Source: CALCNS01 sp937897315 (GTDB lineage: Bacteria; Bacillota; JAAYKD01). From it: DNA of 64,000 nucleotides. The DNA lies in contig DAINOJ010000004.1 in NCBI GenBank assembly GCA_036744005.1, positions 62,001-126,000 of the forward strand. Direction: 5' to 3'. Under the pieces are notes generated by a model. It had not been told where the DNA came from, searched no databases, and saw nothing but the letters and a program-made list of their open reading frames with translations. The position numbers were made by a program, and so were the translations under genes. Below are positions 29,501 through 35,249 of the stretch, piece by piece (positions within the stretch are counted from its first letter, which is position 1; each line of letters begins with the position of its first letter).

Positions 29501-30461
29501 TTGGAATAAAACCCCTGATAATGAATGGGTGATTACGACAAACTCAGTGGATGAAAGTATAAGCTATATACTTCATAAAATTGGTACAGATGATAGTTTA
29601 ACCGCACTAAATTTCGATCGGTATGCTATCACAAAAGAGGGAGAAACGATTCCAAGCTTAACCGCGCTGGTTCCTGCGAGCGCTTTGGATGCTGAAAATG
29701 ATTATGTGCAAGTCACCCTTCAGAAAAGCGGTATCTCCATTGTATATTACCCTTTCTTAGATACAACTCCAACTGTACAGGGAGAAATCGTCACAACCTA
29801 TGCAGAGTTACAAACCGCGGCGACAACGTCAGATGAGAGAGATATCGTCATATCTCAAAATATGACGGTGCCAGATAAGGGCTCACAATCCTGGTCCATT
29901 GAAGTATATCGAACTGTAGTGATACCTGAGGGTGTAACCCTTACTTTGGCATCCGGTTCCCAAATGGCTTACAGCACGATTCAGAACAAGGGTAGTATTG
30001 TTGTGCAAGGGCCATCAGAGAATCTTGGCGGAGGTTATTTACAAGGTGGTACGATTACCGACGGAAGTTTAGTATCTGGAGGTGGTTCTGCTTCGGTCGG
30101 TGTAGATGAAATCGGGTTACGCGAAGCTCTAAAATTTAACTTGGCAACTGTAGATATCTCTATTGATAAACCGTTAGCATTATCTGGAACGTTGGATTTC
30201 GCTCGTTCGGCTCAGCAGCCACCCAGGAGAATATTCTTGTTTGCAGCTTTAACAGCACTTCAAGACAATACCGCTTTGGTGCTTTACCAAGGAGATTTGT
30301 TGAAAAATGAAATCTCAACCGGTCATAACTTCTTTGAAACCGATGGAGTAACACCAATACCGGATGCATATTATGTACTTGGACAATTTAGGGTGTTCCA
30401 TTGGAATAACATAGATCAGAAGTGGATAGCAACTTCGGGTGAAATTTTAGTAAATGTCTAA
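20571..30461 (+). CDS. Giant secreted SLH-type surface protein with three tandem modules
   Basis: 3,296 residues. AAGGAG lies nine bases before the ATG. A signal peptide is clear: MLRRMRRLL then a hydrophobic core ending near TAGED (cut about residue 27). Residues about 30-540 are Gly/Ser/Thr-rich beta repeats, and 760-960 are helical (RSLRTQAERTNETLR). From about 1246 to 3063 there are three modules of about 600 residues. Each has degenerate SLH segments (for example SKAGVIEGTQDGFFRPN, LAKAGVLSPDDAGFRPS, LQRGILPDW), then an NxxF-VxV beta-helix-like stretch with GGE(V/I)RFINC in the first two, then a C/H/H/C cluster. The C-terminus looks like a beta-helix. The likely role is a structural S-layer or adhesin protein bound to the wall through SLH domains. 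Unusual: the SLH segments are internal and interrupted, not a compact terminal triplet. Confidence 0.88.
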   Translation: MLRRMRRLLAWGFLVLALFLCSGLVTAGEDLSLTLSQGTIEQGKVTVNGTFSGSLEGRQLLLAVYDIDGKMTEIVAIAPSGEQGQWSQQLNAPSAISGLKAFLLDTNAKPVLDSQGLHRSAMVLKIGSAGTYSGYYEEVQVLPSVTGEIILEDMQVRGNLTIAAAQKVILKGNSLVSGTLKLQKTSGSPTEVVLLGNSHVNQLENTGAAGAVFLSLTTIETSVLTVLSQENLQLINTSVGTLTLEARQAQQLKFGMSSGEVEQVFVKAKSGATPTGATLSVQVEGYTNPVTKFQTEMTAQNLLGSDVFHIDGEVVNNMTSEIPVTLQGISQWGVLNASASLTADSSAVIQSLTSSADMEVKGVLNYGKAVKLTDKEAPDFTLLGSGTSTLTGTIDVLTLGGTVTGVLTDDNGTAYSVGSVILQSEATVNPSALEFNLLNIPNWNPSFSAMPGGSIGGLTTLGSGQIGSVLLMQGIDAPPPPVIFGSGLLVGSLQFGNGSSADVTFGIGSTLGSLINQSPVPSTLSFPPGFSPSQLIGQYADTNQNNRITVRIGNEEQVLERNTTIVPISLKIRTGPERFGWVGERSDQFLRQMTVELQYQLLNSSTGIASETMTNTLHVNSDEFSVTPSVLAQTGSQNIQIKHNTTGLTVSSTILVYESSTSVVRMAFTLQPYVIRTTSGSGILAGGKISGVYVDGQRFDIQIYDMDGVKVGPIECAPRSFDSRSSGSQRIIATYNGASASAYIDIGSAKTWGIGLRQSALDEIATWEARINDYMDPDKMYLSSFISSAQLKISQSTSEREIINELDFFRIRLRSLRTQAERTNETLRTAKLAAIQQIMDYWPAKPEGGTYGSLDYSSVSQRAIENVRIDWRSQVESAEILAQIEGTTENPGMVARAKTAIDAIARKSDDLNTTLSRFGNTPILYLTRSEGLSEVLQAAMVRDAVYRDLLLLGGEPSWKVVCVRNSETSYSIALEGAESAISTPKAFTVQWNIWETRGTVLSELYGKLKVEYPNWTLAADVQTATINTLVDAVNMTESEKEAFAFFAYHGIIRGTAQVGTKLQMSPNEWMTRGQYTLLLERLMEHWMLNVSSAFVDPVLDGNALLASATGDEVEVANTAFVTTIKPLLRLVASYEDLPGALNDASVQTILLQGQIDLPAREESRKNIVVQKNAHLTIHSNFGLTLKEQAKLLLQGSLTNFGELHLDPDTQFVSVPGAMLNNQARFVSFGGVVLEGVLNPNLHNIEYHSLATRMNVLEGLYEHFREGYGFITPNAADVENYALIYADWNEVQAQETMAWILCNGIYDGTLILNSNDKVLAANARLNRAEIAEVLYAFALKLPNGLTTTSSPVVFTDVDDTHTFYSAVTELSKAGVIEGTQDGFFRPNYNIETTWNSWGSELENLLNRLVAASGYADSSISLIRILPGENPVYRNKNFVNEVSVYSLDDPRFTDNQGGEVRFINCKFSNHLKINLVDISYMVIFDNVVLHNNEVYTTTPDPTQMTAWGYTPENMMPDSYNRDIRVSLNGVPSGTTVLSDVNTEVTMNAVGTFFLNGAQIQSTGSIAEGQSISALTWKECEAQHAPDYSGDHSDCVRDPNAENKVPADQYRVLEVRDQVSTITLPNPDPTNILVNFGRVVMNENCPENVRLNFGTYDTIPSIFRINGGGQNPLILNGSLTGNLEVVGHTDLREITVSGTIDIGTWWQNTAVNIGSHSVRLLGHGDKAIAITADNNAVVLVPESGQPYTVNYVSETDRGFQIGLPHVYGNQGDCGVYIGTENAADYDFVVSQGSWNEATHQMVYTPISMTEETFTGQTKIHLTPVNQRDITDYNQLALSTTWRNGTKTITVILQQIPIKVNYLNRSGFAMSLYGEFRNVYGLTDATDTELAAMSTTYTDWSPLSVEEKTAMAFMLKHQLLPEIVEGESRYVKPQEQVSRGQAAQTLYTLANALQQVGTYPNGLDLTKAPNATFSDLPTGDLGNAILNLAKAGVLSPDDAGFRPSEILNDRDLRDWFWRLQENLGPAVSLESSFEVLYNQVVRVENKVFNQEVKVFSNHTMDISKDPWAPENQGGEIRFINCDFQGGLTLQLGEVGYQVSLDNVQLIDQTVRVAKHDTKNPNPYMNSVRVQINGVAPGTIIDSMSPSGMFNVAVSSGQAGYFVLNGIRVESVATMPQNGWYQASTWKQCSGHHEPNYTGNHTDCLEDPWNEHPTSAVQYMVMEVEGQVVKVTPQVGQEINYTSVAQYQIRDDNAVATVELHMQNLAPTINRLYVQAGKATTWKLVGSSSCNTMVTGNADLTQFSNTGSLRLNNWYNENNPISQMQIGSHAVILEGDNNKSIELFASNGASIWSSMQPLNMQLHSPTTLYDLGSPHVFGDNGNFGIYLGVVLPANTGTYNITLEKPVWSDAEQKTNWEAVPYTLQSFSDDTKTHLTPIDPMAIQSPWDVRMTVEWMTGNDTITVIYEFLPYQQPLANRADVAKTILLTYTEMDANGRVSEYGLQLPTYEEKTQYAALYLDWQEMIQDADTVNGMALVFKNGLMSPMESLVKPWQSMTRLDLVKVLHALTQNIETSLQKTLATTYPSATYEDIDQSHPDYVAIMYLLQRGILPDWNRIEPDIEVTQGDLWDWNRRLQDAFGKLESNRTEITLDGSDLTISNRVFTAPVTISTTMTKNVEQPLSNREENWGGRLELPQCEFLQGLTIVLNEVPFEVSMMGSPVDGVVYVQATNNGLAWKFDPDWVLNLSGVASGTVVTCEGNVSVTSGEPNGQFNLQGNLVIGSANLQEKDYFGANLSWICDDFGTHGDTNNHSSCDLMLRHQMLGIHGLVKEVLPGADLPINMPRIQTFELWKTNQDVALKFPTETPYPFDSIFDLNLGGWSETIAFLRVSGWVDNAVNAWGRVDISNLQVNAPYETRVLTYRPGADVIIGSKTIVLAGFEGSEVTLHADHGAVIDARMAGNNINVKLKDMAGFGIPYDVCRVDWNKTPDNEWVITTNSVDESISYILHKIGTDDSLTALNFDRYAITKEGETIPSLTALVPASALDAENDYVQVTLQKSGISIVYYPFLDTTPTVQGEIVTTYAELQTAATTSDERDIVISQNMTVPDKGSQSWSIEVYRTVVIPEGVTLTLASGSQMAYSTIQNKGSIVVQGPSENLGGGYLQGGTITDGSLVSGGGSASVGVDEIGLREALKFNLATVDISIDKPLALSGTLDFARSAQQPPRRIFLFAALTALQDNTALVLYQGDLLKNEISTGHNFFETDGVTPIPDAYYVLGQFRVFHWNNIDQKWIATSGEILVNV
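24309..29760 (+). repeat. Three tandem ~600-residue coding modules
   Basis: The protein encoded here falls into three consecutive similar modules, at about 24309-26140, 26150-27970 and 27980-29760. Shared landmarks recur in order: a xxFKNG/xxLKHQ/ILCNG SLH-like helix, an FTDVDD/FSDLPT/YEDIDQ helix start, NKNFVNEVSVY/ENKVFNQEVKVF/SNRVFTAPVTI, a QGGE(V/I)RF or GGRLELPQC strand, a W-containing C/H/H/C cluster and a LPHVYG/SPHVFG-type turn (first two modules). Similarity is at protein level; the DNA has diverged, so the duplication is old. Module 3 is the most divergent. Confidence 0.75.
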
Positions 30462-30496
30462 AAGACGTGGGCTGTAGCAATCCAGAGCCAAAAAGA

Positions 30497-30540
30497 CAGA
30501 GCCAAGGGTATGAAAGTAGTACCCCAAGGCTCTGCTTTTG
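30497..30540 (+). terminator. Intrinsic terminator after the giant SLH gene
   Basis: CAGAGCC at 30497-30503 pairs with GGCTCTG at 30528-30534, with a further short GGG/CCC stem inside, followed by CTTTTG. It lies 36 bp after the stop codon and is the last feature clearly belonging to the left chromosomal side. Confidence 0.7.
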
Positions 30541-30708
30541 GTATAATGATAGTGTGAAAACCATATCACCGTCATTGATTATGGCACAGACACACGAAAT
30601 GTGTTGCTAAAATTCGACGAGTTTTTTTGCGGAAAAACAAATACCAGCCCCTTCCCCACGGTATCATAGGGACATTTTCAAACCGTGGTGAAGTGGGGCG
30701 GTATGTAT

Positions 30709-30738
30709 CGGCAGACAGTGGGTTTCCGCTGTCTGCCG
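30709..30738 (-). terminator. Perfect 10-bp hairpin just after the recombinase stop
   Basis: CGGCAGACAG at 30709-30718 is the exact inverse of CTGTCTGCCG at 30729-30738. It begins eight bases after the recombinase stop on the minus strand. There is no T-run after it, so it may be a weak terminator, an mRNA-stabilising hairpin, or part of the recombinase attachment region. Confidence 0.5.
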
Positions 30739-30746
30739 TTGCCGTT

Positions 30747-32414
30747 TTACGCGACCTCTGGTGAATCGCCCTGTGCTTCCTGCTCTGTTTGCTGTTCGGT
30801 CACGCTGTCCATCAAGCCAATGTCCCGGTAGTAGATATTGATTTCCTGCGGGGCGGTGTGAGACCATTTTTCCTCACGCTCACCGACTTCCACTCGTTCA
30901 ATGAAGAGATGCAGAATTTCAGCGGTGAGTTCATTGATTTCCGTATACTGCCTTGCCTTCTCAATGAAGGTGCTGACATTAGCGACCGATGCTCTCAGCC
31001 TTTCCAGATCACCTTCTCTTTTCGGGATGGCGGTCTGGATTTCCTTTTGCTCGACAAGGTAGTCGTCACTGAGCTTTCGGAACACCTCATTGAGGATTTT
31101 GCCAAGGACATTATCTTCATACAGCCTTTTGAATAATGCGCTCAGCTCGGTGTCCCTCCGTTTCAGAGATTCCAGTTCGCGCTCGACACGGGCAATCTCA
31201 CGGCGGATTTCGGCGCCGTTCTTTTGCGTGATGTGCTTGGCGAAGAGCAGTTCATTCTGCCTTGCGAAGTGGGTCACCCTGCGGAAGTCGTCCAGAAGGA
31301 TGGCGGCGAGCTGGGATTCCCGGATATAATGCCCCGAACAGGTTTCCTTGCCTCTTTTCCTGTAGGTAGCGCATTGGAAGTTGTTTTTGACCGAGTCCAT
31401 GGTATGCGCCCGACTGAGCACCATCGCCTTTCCGCAGTCCTTGCAGTAAATCAGTCCGGAGAACATATTCTGCTCCGCCATCTTGGCCGGACGGCGCTTG
31501 TGCCTGCGGATGTCCTGCACGATATTCCAAGTACTCTGATCTATCAGCGGTTCATGAGTGCTTTCAAGCCTTACCCGTTCCGACTCGGGGCGCTTGACAC
31601 GCTTCTTGTTTTTGTAGGACAGGGTGGTATATTTGAGGTTGATAGTGTGTCCGAGGTAAACCTCATCCTCCAGTATCTTTCCTACGGTTGTGGATGACCA
31701 GTAGTAGGGTTTGACAGGATCGAAGCCGACAATCTTGACTCCGTTTTTCTTGTGATAGTAGTAGGCGGGGATCGGAATCTGCTCCTCGCGAAGCTGCATC
31801 GCAATCTGACTGGGGCCTTTGCCGCCCATGCACAGAGCGAAAATGTATTTGACAATGGGAGCCGTTTCCTCATCGGGAATGATCTTGCGCTTGGGATCGG
31901 CAGGGTCTTTCTGATACCCGAAGGGAGGTCTTGAGCCAACCCTTGCTCCGCTTTCCGCCTTGATTTTAGCGGCGGATTTCCCCTTTTTGCTGCAGTCCTT
32001 CGCATACCATTCATTGAGGATGTTTTTGAACGGCGTGAATTCATTGTCACCATAGAGACTGTCCACGCCGTCGTTCATTGCGATAAACCGTACGCCGTAG
32101 CTTGGGAACACGATTTCGGTCAGCCTTCCGACCTCTAAATACTCACGCCCCAACCTGCTCATATCCTTGACGATCAGGGTTGCAACCTCGCCGTTTTCGA
32201 TGAGCGCCATCGCCTCTTGAAAAGCAGGTCGGTTGAAATTCGTGCCGGTCACACCGTCGTCATAGAGGAATTTTACATTCTCAAACCCATTGTCCTTTGC
32301 GTACTTCTCCAGCATCATCCGCTGGTTCTGAATGCTGTTGGAGTCTCCCTGGCTTCCGTCGTCCTGGCTTAATCTTGCGTATAAAAGCGTGTATTTTTCG
32401 TTTGCCTGTTTCAT
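30747..32414 (-). CDS. Large serine recombinase (TnpX/TndX type)
   Basis: 555 residues. The N-terminal resolvase domain carries the nucleophile Ser16 in LYARLSQDDG, the DDGVTGTNFNRP loop and the VKDMSRLGREYLEVG helix. It is followed by the recombinase domain (GSRPPFGYQKDP), a zinc ribbon (YCKDCGKAM and CATYRKRGKETC), and a C-terminal coiled coil rich in Glu/Arg with ERELESLKRRDTEL. This is the architecture of large serine recombinases that excise and insert Tn4451-like and related clostridial elements at a short core sequence. AAGGAG stands seven bases before the ATG. All motifs are intact, so the enzyme is probably functional even though the element lacks conjugation genes. Base composition is GC-richer than the flanking chromosome. 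Confidence 0.93.
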   Translation of the reverse strand: MKQANEKYTLLYARLSQDDGSQGDSNSIQNQRMMLEKYAKDNGFENVKFLYDDGVTGTNFNRPAFQEAMALIENGEVATLIVKDMSRLGREYLEVGRLTEIVFPSYGVRFIAMNDGVDSLYGDNEFTPFKNILNEWYAKDCSKKGKSAAKIKAESGARVGSRPPFGYQKDPADPKRKIIPDEETAPIVKYIFALCMGGKGPSQIAMQLREEQIPIPAYYYHKKNGVKIVGFDPVKPYYWSSTTVGKILEDEVYLGHTINLKYTTLSYKNKKRVKRPESERVRLESTHEPLIDQSTWNIVQDIRRHKRRPAKMAEQNMFSGLIYCKDCGKAMVLSRAHTMDSVKNNFQCATYRKRGKETCSGHYIRESQLAAILLDDFRRVTHFARQNELLFAKHITQKNGAEIRREIARVERELESLKRRDTELSALFKRLYEDNVLGKILNEVFRKLSDDYLVEQKEIQTAIPKREGDLERLRASVANVSTFIEKARQYTEINELTAEILHLFIERVEVGEREEKWSHTAPQEINIYYRDIGLMDSVTEQQTEQEAQGDSPEVA

Positions 32415-32497
32415 CTATAAGCTCCTTTCCGGCAAACCGAATACGGTATTACACATCATACCGCAACGGTTTGCACAAGTCTATGCCAAAGAAAAGA

Positions 32498-32743
32498 TTA
32501 CCGATTTTGCCCCGCATCAATGAGACGGAGCAGCTTTTCCGTGGCGGTTTCAGAAGAAACAGGCAGGAAGAAGGAACGGATTTTGAAAGGCTTTCCCTCC
32601 AGAACCATCTCCCTTTTCCGGAAGAATCCCTCCTCCGAAATGACTGCCTGCGCATCATCAAATGAGAGGACGGGATAACCGAAGGGGGATAGGGTATGGG
32701 GATTGCTGGCGGCATAGCTGCCGTGGTTTGTTGTGTTTTTCAT
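32498..32743 (-). CDS. TnpW-like small transposon protein
   Basis: 81 residues from the ATG at 32743, which has GGAG nine bases upstream. The body GKPFKIRSFF followed by TATEKLLRLIDAG matches what I recall of TnpW family proteins, small proteins of unknown function found next to large serine recombinases on clostridial elements. It lies 83 bp upstream of the recombinase in the same direction, which fits co-transcription. The assignment rests on the C-terminal pattern and the position; the N-terminal Ser/Asn/Pro-rich half has no recognisable domain. Confidence 0.6.
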   Translation of the reverse strand: MKNTTNHGSYAASNPHTLSPFGYPVLSFDDAQAVISEEGFFRKREMVLEGKPFKIRSFFLPVSSETATEKLLRLIDAGQNR

Positions 32744-33319
32744 ACTGCATTTCTCCTTTTTTATGTTCCCCCGACGGTGCATCGGGGTATGTACTGCCGC
32801 CGGAGATGGGCGGCAAGGTGTTTGCTGTTTAAATTAGGGCTGTCCACCTGCAAGGTGGCCGGTACAAAGCCCCTATTTCTGCGGATTCTACGGGAAAGCG
32901 ACCACCTTGACCTTACCAAACCGCAAATCCGACCACCTATACGAATGGCCTGAAAACGCCCGCACTGCGGGTGTTTGTGGTCGGAGGGAGGACGCTTGCG
33001 TCCACCCTTCTTCATTCTGCTCTCTTTTCGACCGAGGGTTTACCGCCAGTTTCAGCAGTGGAAGTCAGTCTTGGCACCTCCCCCACAAATCTCCTGTGTT
33101 AGCTTTTCGGGTGCTCTTGGGGTAAGCAAGCCCTACCGCGAGACAATCTCCCGACACAGGGGCAGACGGGGGTACAGGTGCGGTTTTCTCCGACTTCTCT
33201 CTGCAAGAAGTCAACAGCAGAAAGAAAAAGCCGAGTCAGCTCCCGTCTATCTTCTTTCTCTGTATTTAACTTCTTGTTATCTTGGGTGGTTCTTTATTCC
33301 CTCTTGTTTTATCCTATCG
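32744..33319. other. Gene-free, GC-rich, structured stretch of the element
   Basis: No frame here has a convincing start, ribosome binding site and family match. Two structures stand out. One is a nested inverted repeat at 32836-32874: outer AGGGCT/AGCCCCT, inner CCACC/GGTGG around TGCAA. The other is a 9-bp hairpin at 32955-32975 that ends in TTTTC on the minus strand and could terminate the winged-helix transcript. The stretch could hold a leader RNA or a transfer or attachment site; the sequence does not say which. Confidence 0.45.
32951..32975 (-). terminator. Possible intrinsic terminator for the winged-helix gene
   Basis: AACGCCCGC at 32955-32963 pairs with GCGGGTGTT at 32967-32975 (loop ACT, one G-T pair). 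On the minus strand it is followed by TTTTC. It lies about 345 bp after the winged-helix stop. Confidence 0.55.
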
Positions 33320-33637
33320 CTATGGGACAGGGGGAGGGGGTCCATCATGAACCGAGGGGGTATTCAGAGGGAGCAGCTCATAGGAATTGTTCCGCTGGCG
33401 ACCGTCGCCGAAGTTATGGTTCACTTTAATGAGCCCGCATTTCTCCAACTGCTTGACGGCGCGCCCCACGGAGCTGTCGGAGACTCCGCAGATTCTGGAG
33501 ATGGTTTGCCTGCTGGGATAGCATCCGTTTGTTTTGTTGTGGCAGCACAGCAGGTAACAGTAGATGGCGAACGGTATCGGCGGCAGCCGGTACGCAAATA
33601 TTTTTCTTGGGAGCATGACGAAGGGTTCTCGCTTCAT
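33320..33637 (-). CDS. Winged-helix DNA-binding protein of integrative elements
   Basis: 105 residues from the ATG at 33637, which has GGAGG eight bases upstream; the frame's earlier ATG at 33652 overlaps that site and is unlikely. It contains a winged helix: an opening helix IPFAIYCYLLCC, then the HTH SRQTISRICGVSDSSVGRAV and the wing KVNHNFGDG. This resembles the N-terminal half of plasmid or element replication initiators (RepA/DnaD-like) and the helix-turn-helix proteins often encoded on Firmicutes conjugative elements. The C-terminus is Pro-rich and short, so it is either a small regulator or the remaining N-terminal part of a larger initiator. Two 13-bp direct repeats lie about 110-180 bp upstream of its start. 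Confidence 0.72.
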   Translation of the reverse strand: MKREPFVMLPRKIFAYRLPPIPFAIYCYLLCCHNKTNGCYPSRQTISRICGVSDSSVGRAVKQLEKCGLIKVNHNFGDGRQRNNSYELLPLNTPSVHDGPPPPVP

Positions 33638-33742
33638 TTTCTTGTCCTCCATTTCGTTGTAAAAAAGTCCCGCTACTATATTTCCGATTCAGGAGAGGGA
33701 TTGATCCATAAAATGTTGAAATGTTTTTACCCCCCCTACTAT

Positions 33743-33821
33743 TAATCCGGTTTCAAAGGGCTGTTGGACGAAACTATTTTCTGAAATTTTGCAAAACCCC
33801 TTCACTACTAATCCGGTTTCA
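33743..33821. repeat. Two 13-bp direct repeats upstream of the winged-helix gene
   Basis: TAATCCGGTTTCA occurs at 33743-33755 and again at 33809-33821, 66 bp apart and each preceded by a CTAC-like sequence. They lie upstream of the winged-helix start, where iterons or operators would be expected. Confidence 0.6.
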
Positions 33822-33899
33822 CGAGGGGGTCTACAAAAACAAAATGCAGAAATGCCGCCCGTTTTTTTACGGACGGCACTTTGCCGGATATACTATTAT

Positions 33900-34174
33900 G
33901 AGAGGTGTGATTATTTGGATATATGTCAGTTACGGAATTTGAAATCTGTTCACCTTGCATATGATGAGCGTGTGAACATCGAAGATATAAAAATAGAGAT
34001 GATTCCTTGTGTATATAAACGAGCAGAACAATTTTTAGCGCAGATCAAAAATCCATATGCCTTCAGATATGGTGAGGTTGCGGTAAATGTTGTTTTGGAT
34101 CGAGAAGGGGATTGCTAAAAAAAGCTGTTACCTCATACTTGAATAGTCAAAAAAGGATGGATGTTAGTAATTGA
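33900..34174 (+). pseudogene. Frameshifted DUF6870-like element gene
   Basis: The frame reads RVNIEDIKIE, then RAEQFLAQIKNPYAFRYG and AVNVVLDREG. This is the pattern I recall for the small DUF6870 proteins of Firmicutes integrative elements (xVDIRDVxI ... ERxxxFIxQIKNPYxFxxG). It then hits a stop at 34116. Shifting by one base inside the GGGG run at 34107-34110 restores the expected ending GLLKKAVTSYLNSQKR and a stop at 34172-34174. One base has thus been lost. No good start codon with a ribosome binding site is visible at the 5' end, so the gene is also damaged or truncated there. The frameshift could in principle be a sequencing error in the G-run. Confidence 0.6.
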
Positions 34175-34196
34175 GTCCTGCCTGCCTATGTTGATT

Positions 34197-34222
34197 AAAA
34201 AGCCTCTATCATGCGGCTTTTT
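34197..34222. terminator. Bidirectional terminator at the end of the defence cassette
   Basis: AAAAAGCC at 34197-34204 pairs with GGCTTTTT at 34215-34222. On the minus strand it starts 25 bases after the stop of the HNH gene and ends in TTTTT, closing the cassette. Confidence 0.8.
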
Positions 34223-34247
34223 GCGTGTAATGGAATGATCTGGATTG

Positions 34248-35027
34248 TCATGTTTCGGTAAAAGCAATATCTATAAACATGAATTCATCAATGACAGTTT
34301 TAACGTGCATATGATTCTTATCAAGCCAACAAACGTACCTATAATTATTGTCTTGAACATCAATCCACTCCATTACTGAAAAGGGTGCTGTATGTTTTTC
34401 TCCGCTTTCTACTGCAAGCAACACTGGTTCAATAACATAAATATGATTAAATGCTCGAGAGCCTATGATAGGTAAAATATTATCATTCATGGGAATAAAG
34501 TCACTCCACGAATCAATTTCATTATGTTGCATATTTGGTCTAAATGCATAAGACACATACTCTGGAATACCCTCCCAAGAGTCAGTATGATAACCTGTAG
34601 TAAGTTCGTATGCCATGTGACATATTGCAAGCTTAATTAAGATTCTGGCAATTCTATCATCAAAATAAATCTCGTCAGAATTTACACATTCTTCAAATTT
34701 CTGCTGCGCTTCTTTAACTTCTTTTCTTTCTGATAGCACAGTTTTTGAATTATACGAACAATAATGTTCATACGCCTCAATAAATGCTTTCGTGTACAAT
34801 TCATCAGAAGAAAAGCCATTATTGCATTTCTCGCAAGCAGGAACTGTTGGCAGATCAGATGGATATGGTTTACTCAAAAAGACTTTCGAAGGACAATGCT
34901 CTCTCGTATTAGCCTTTTCTCCGCAATAAACACACTGCATATCTGAGCCACGTTCAAAAACGACTCTTGGTCGATACTCATCAGACCCCCAATACTTATT
35001 AAAATTAAAACTATCAACCTCATCCAT
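34248..35027 (-). CDS. HNH-like zinc-finger endonuclease of the defence cassette
   Basis: 259 residues from the ATG at 35027; GAGGTG is six bases upstream, whereas the frame's upstream GTG at 35036 overlaps that site. Residues 32-72 hold an HNH/treble-clef pattern: CVYCGEKANTREHCPSK, then PACEKCNNGFSSDELY. Cys32, Cys35, Cys65 and Cys68 would bind zinc, with His44 and Asn69/70 in catalytic positions. The rest is helical without a known domain. HNH proteins of this kind cut DNA in restriction and other defence systems. It follows drmB after 222 bp in the same direction, ending at the cassette terminator, so it may have its own promoter. It is markedly more AT-rich than drmA or drmB, hinting at a separate origin. 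No PLD-type DrmC is present; whether this nuclease replaces it is inference. Confidence 0.7.
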   Translation of the reverse strand: MDEVDSFNFNKYWGSDEYRPRVVFERGSDMQCVYCGEKANTREHCPSKVFLSKPYPSDLPTVPACEKCNNGFSSDELYTKAFIEAYEHYCSYNSKTVLSERKEVKEAQQKFEECVNSDEIYFDDRIARILIKLAICHMAYELTTGYHTDSWEGIPEYVSYAFRPNMQHNEIDSWSDFIPMNDNILPIIGSRAFNHIYVIEPVLLAVESGEKHTAPFSVMEWIDVQDNNYRYVCWLDKNHMHVKTVIDEFMFIDIAFTET

Positions 35028-35249
35028 TTTTGACACCTCAACTCTGGTTAGTTATACATTCGTTGCTCGAAAAGTTTTTTCAATTTTCTTATCGTGAAAC
35101 ACAGTTAGCAAGGTCATTTCTTAAAATTCTACATTTTGCATATCTATTTGCATTGTTATTTCGTTGAACAGCTTTTTTAGTCAATCTTCACGTACTACTT
35201 TCTTAACTCACACTCAGTAGGGAAATTTATGGTGATCAGATTAAAACTC

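Noticed and set aside
30553..30668. Open frame of about 40 codons (ITVIDYGTDTRNVLLKFDEF) between the giant gene and the recombinase
   Set aside because: It looks somewhat protein-like but has no start codon, no ribosome binding site and no family I recognise; at most a remnant.
32975..33745. Plus-strand 256-codon frame
   Set aside because: It lies antisense to the winged-helix gene, which has its own start signals, and has no family resemblance.
33743..33821. CRISPR-like repeats
   Set aside because: Only two 13-bp copies with no third unit or regular spacing; no cas genes are present.
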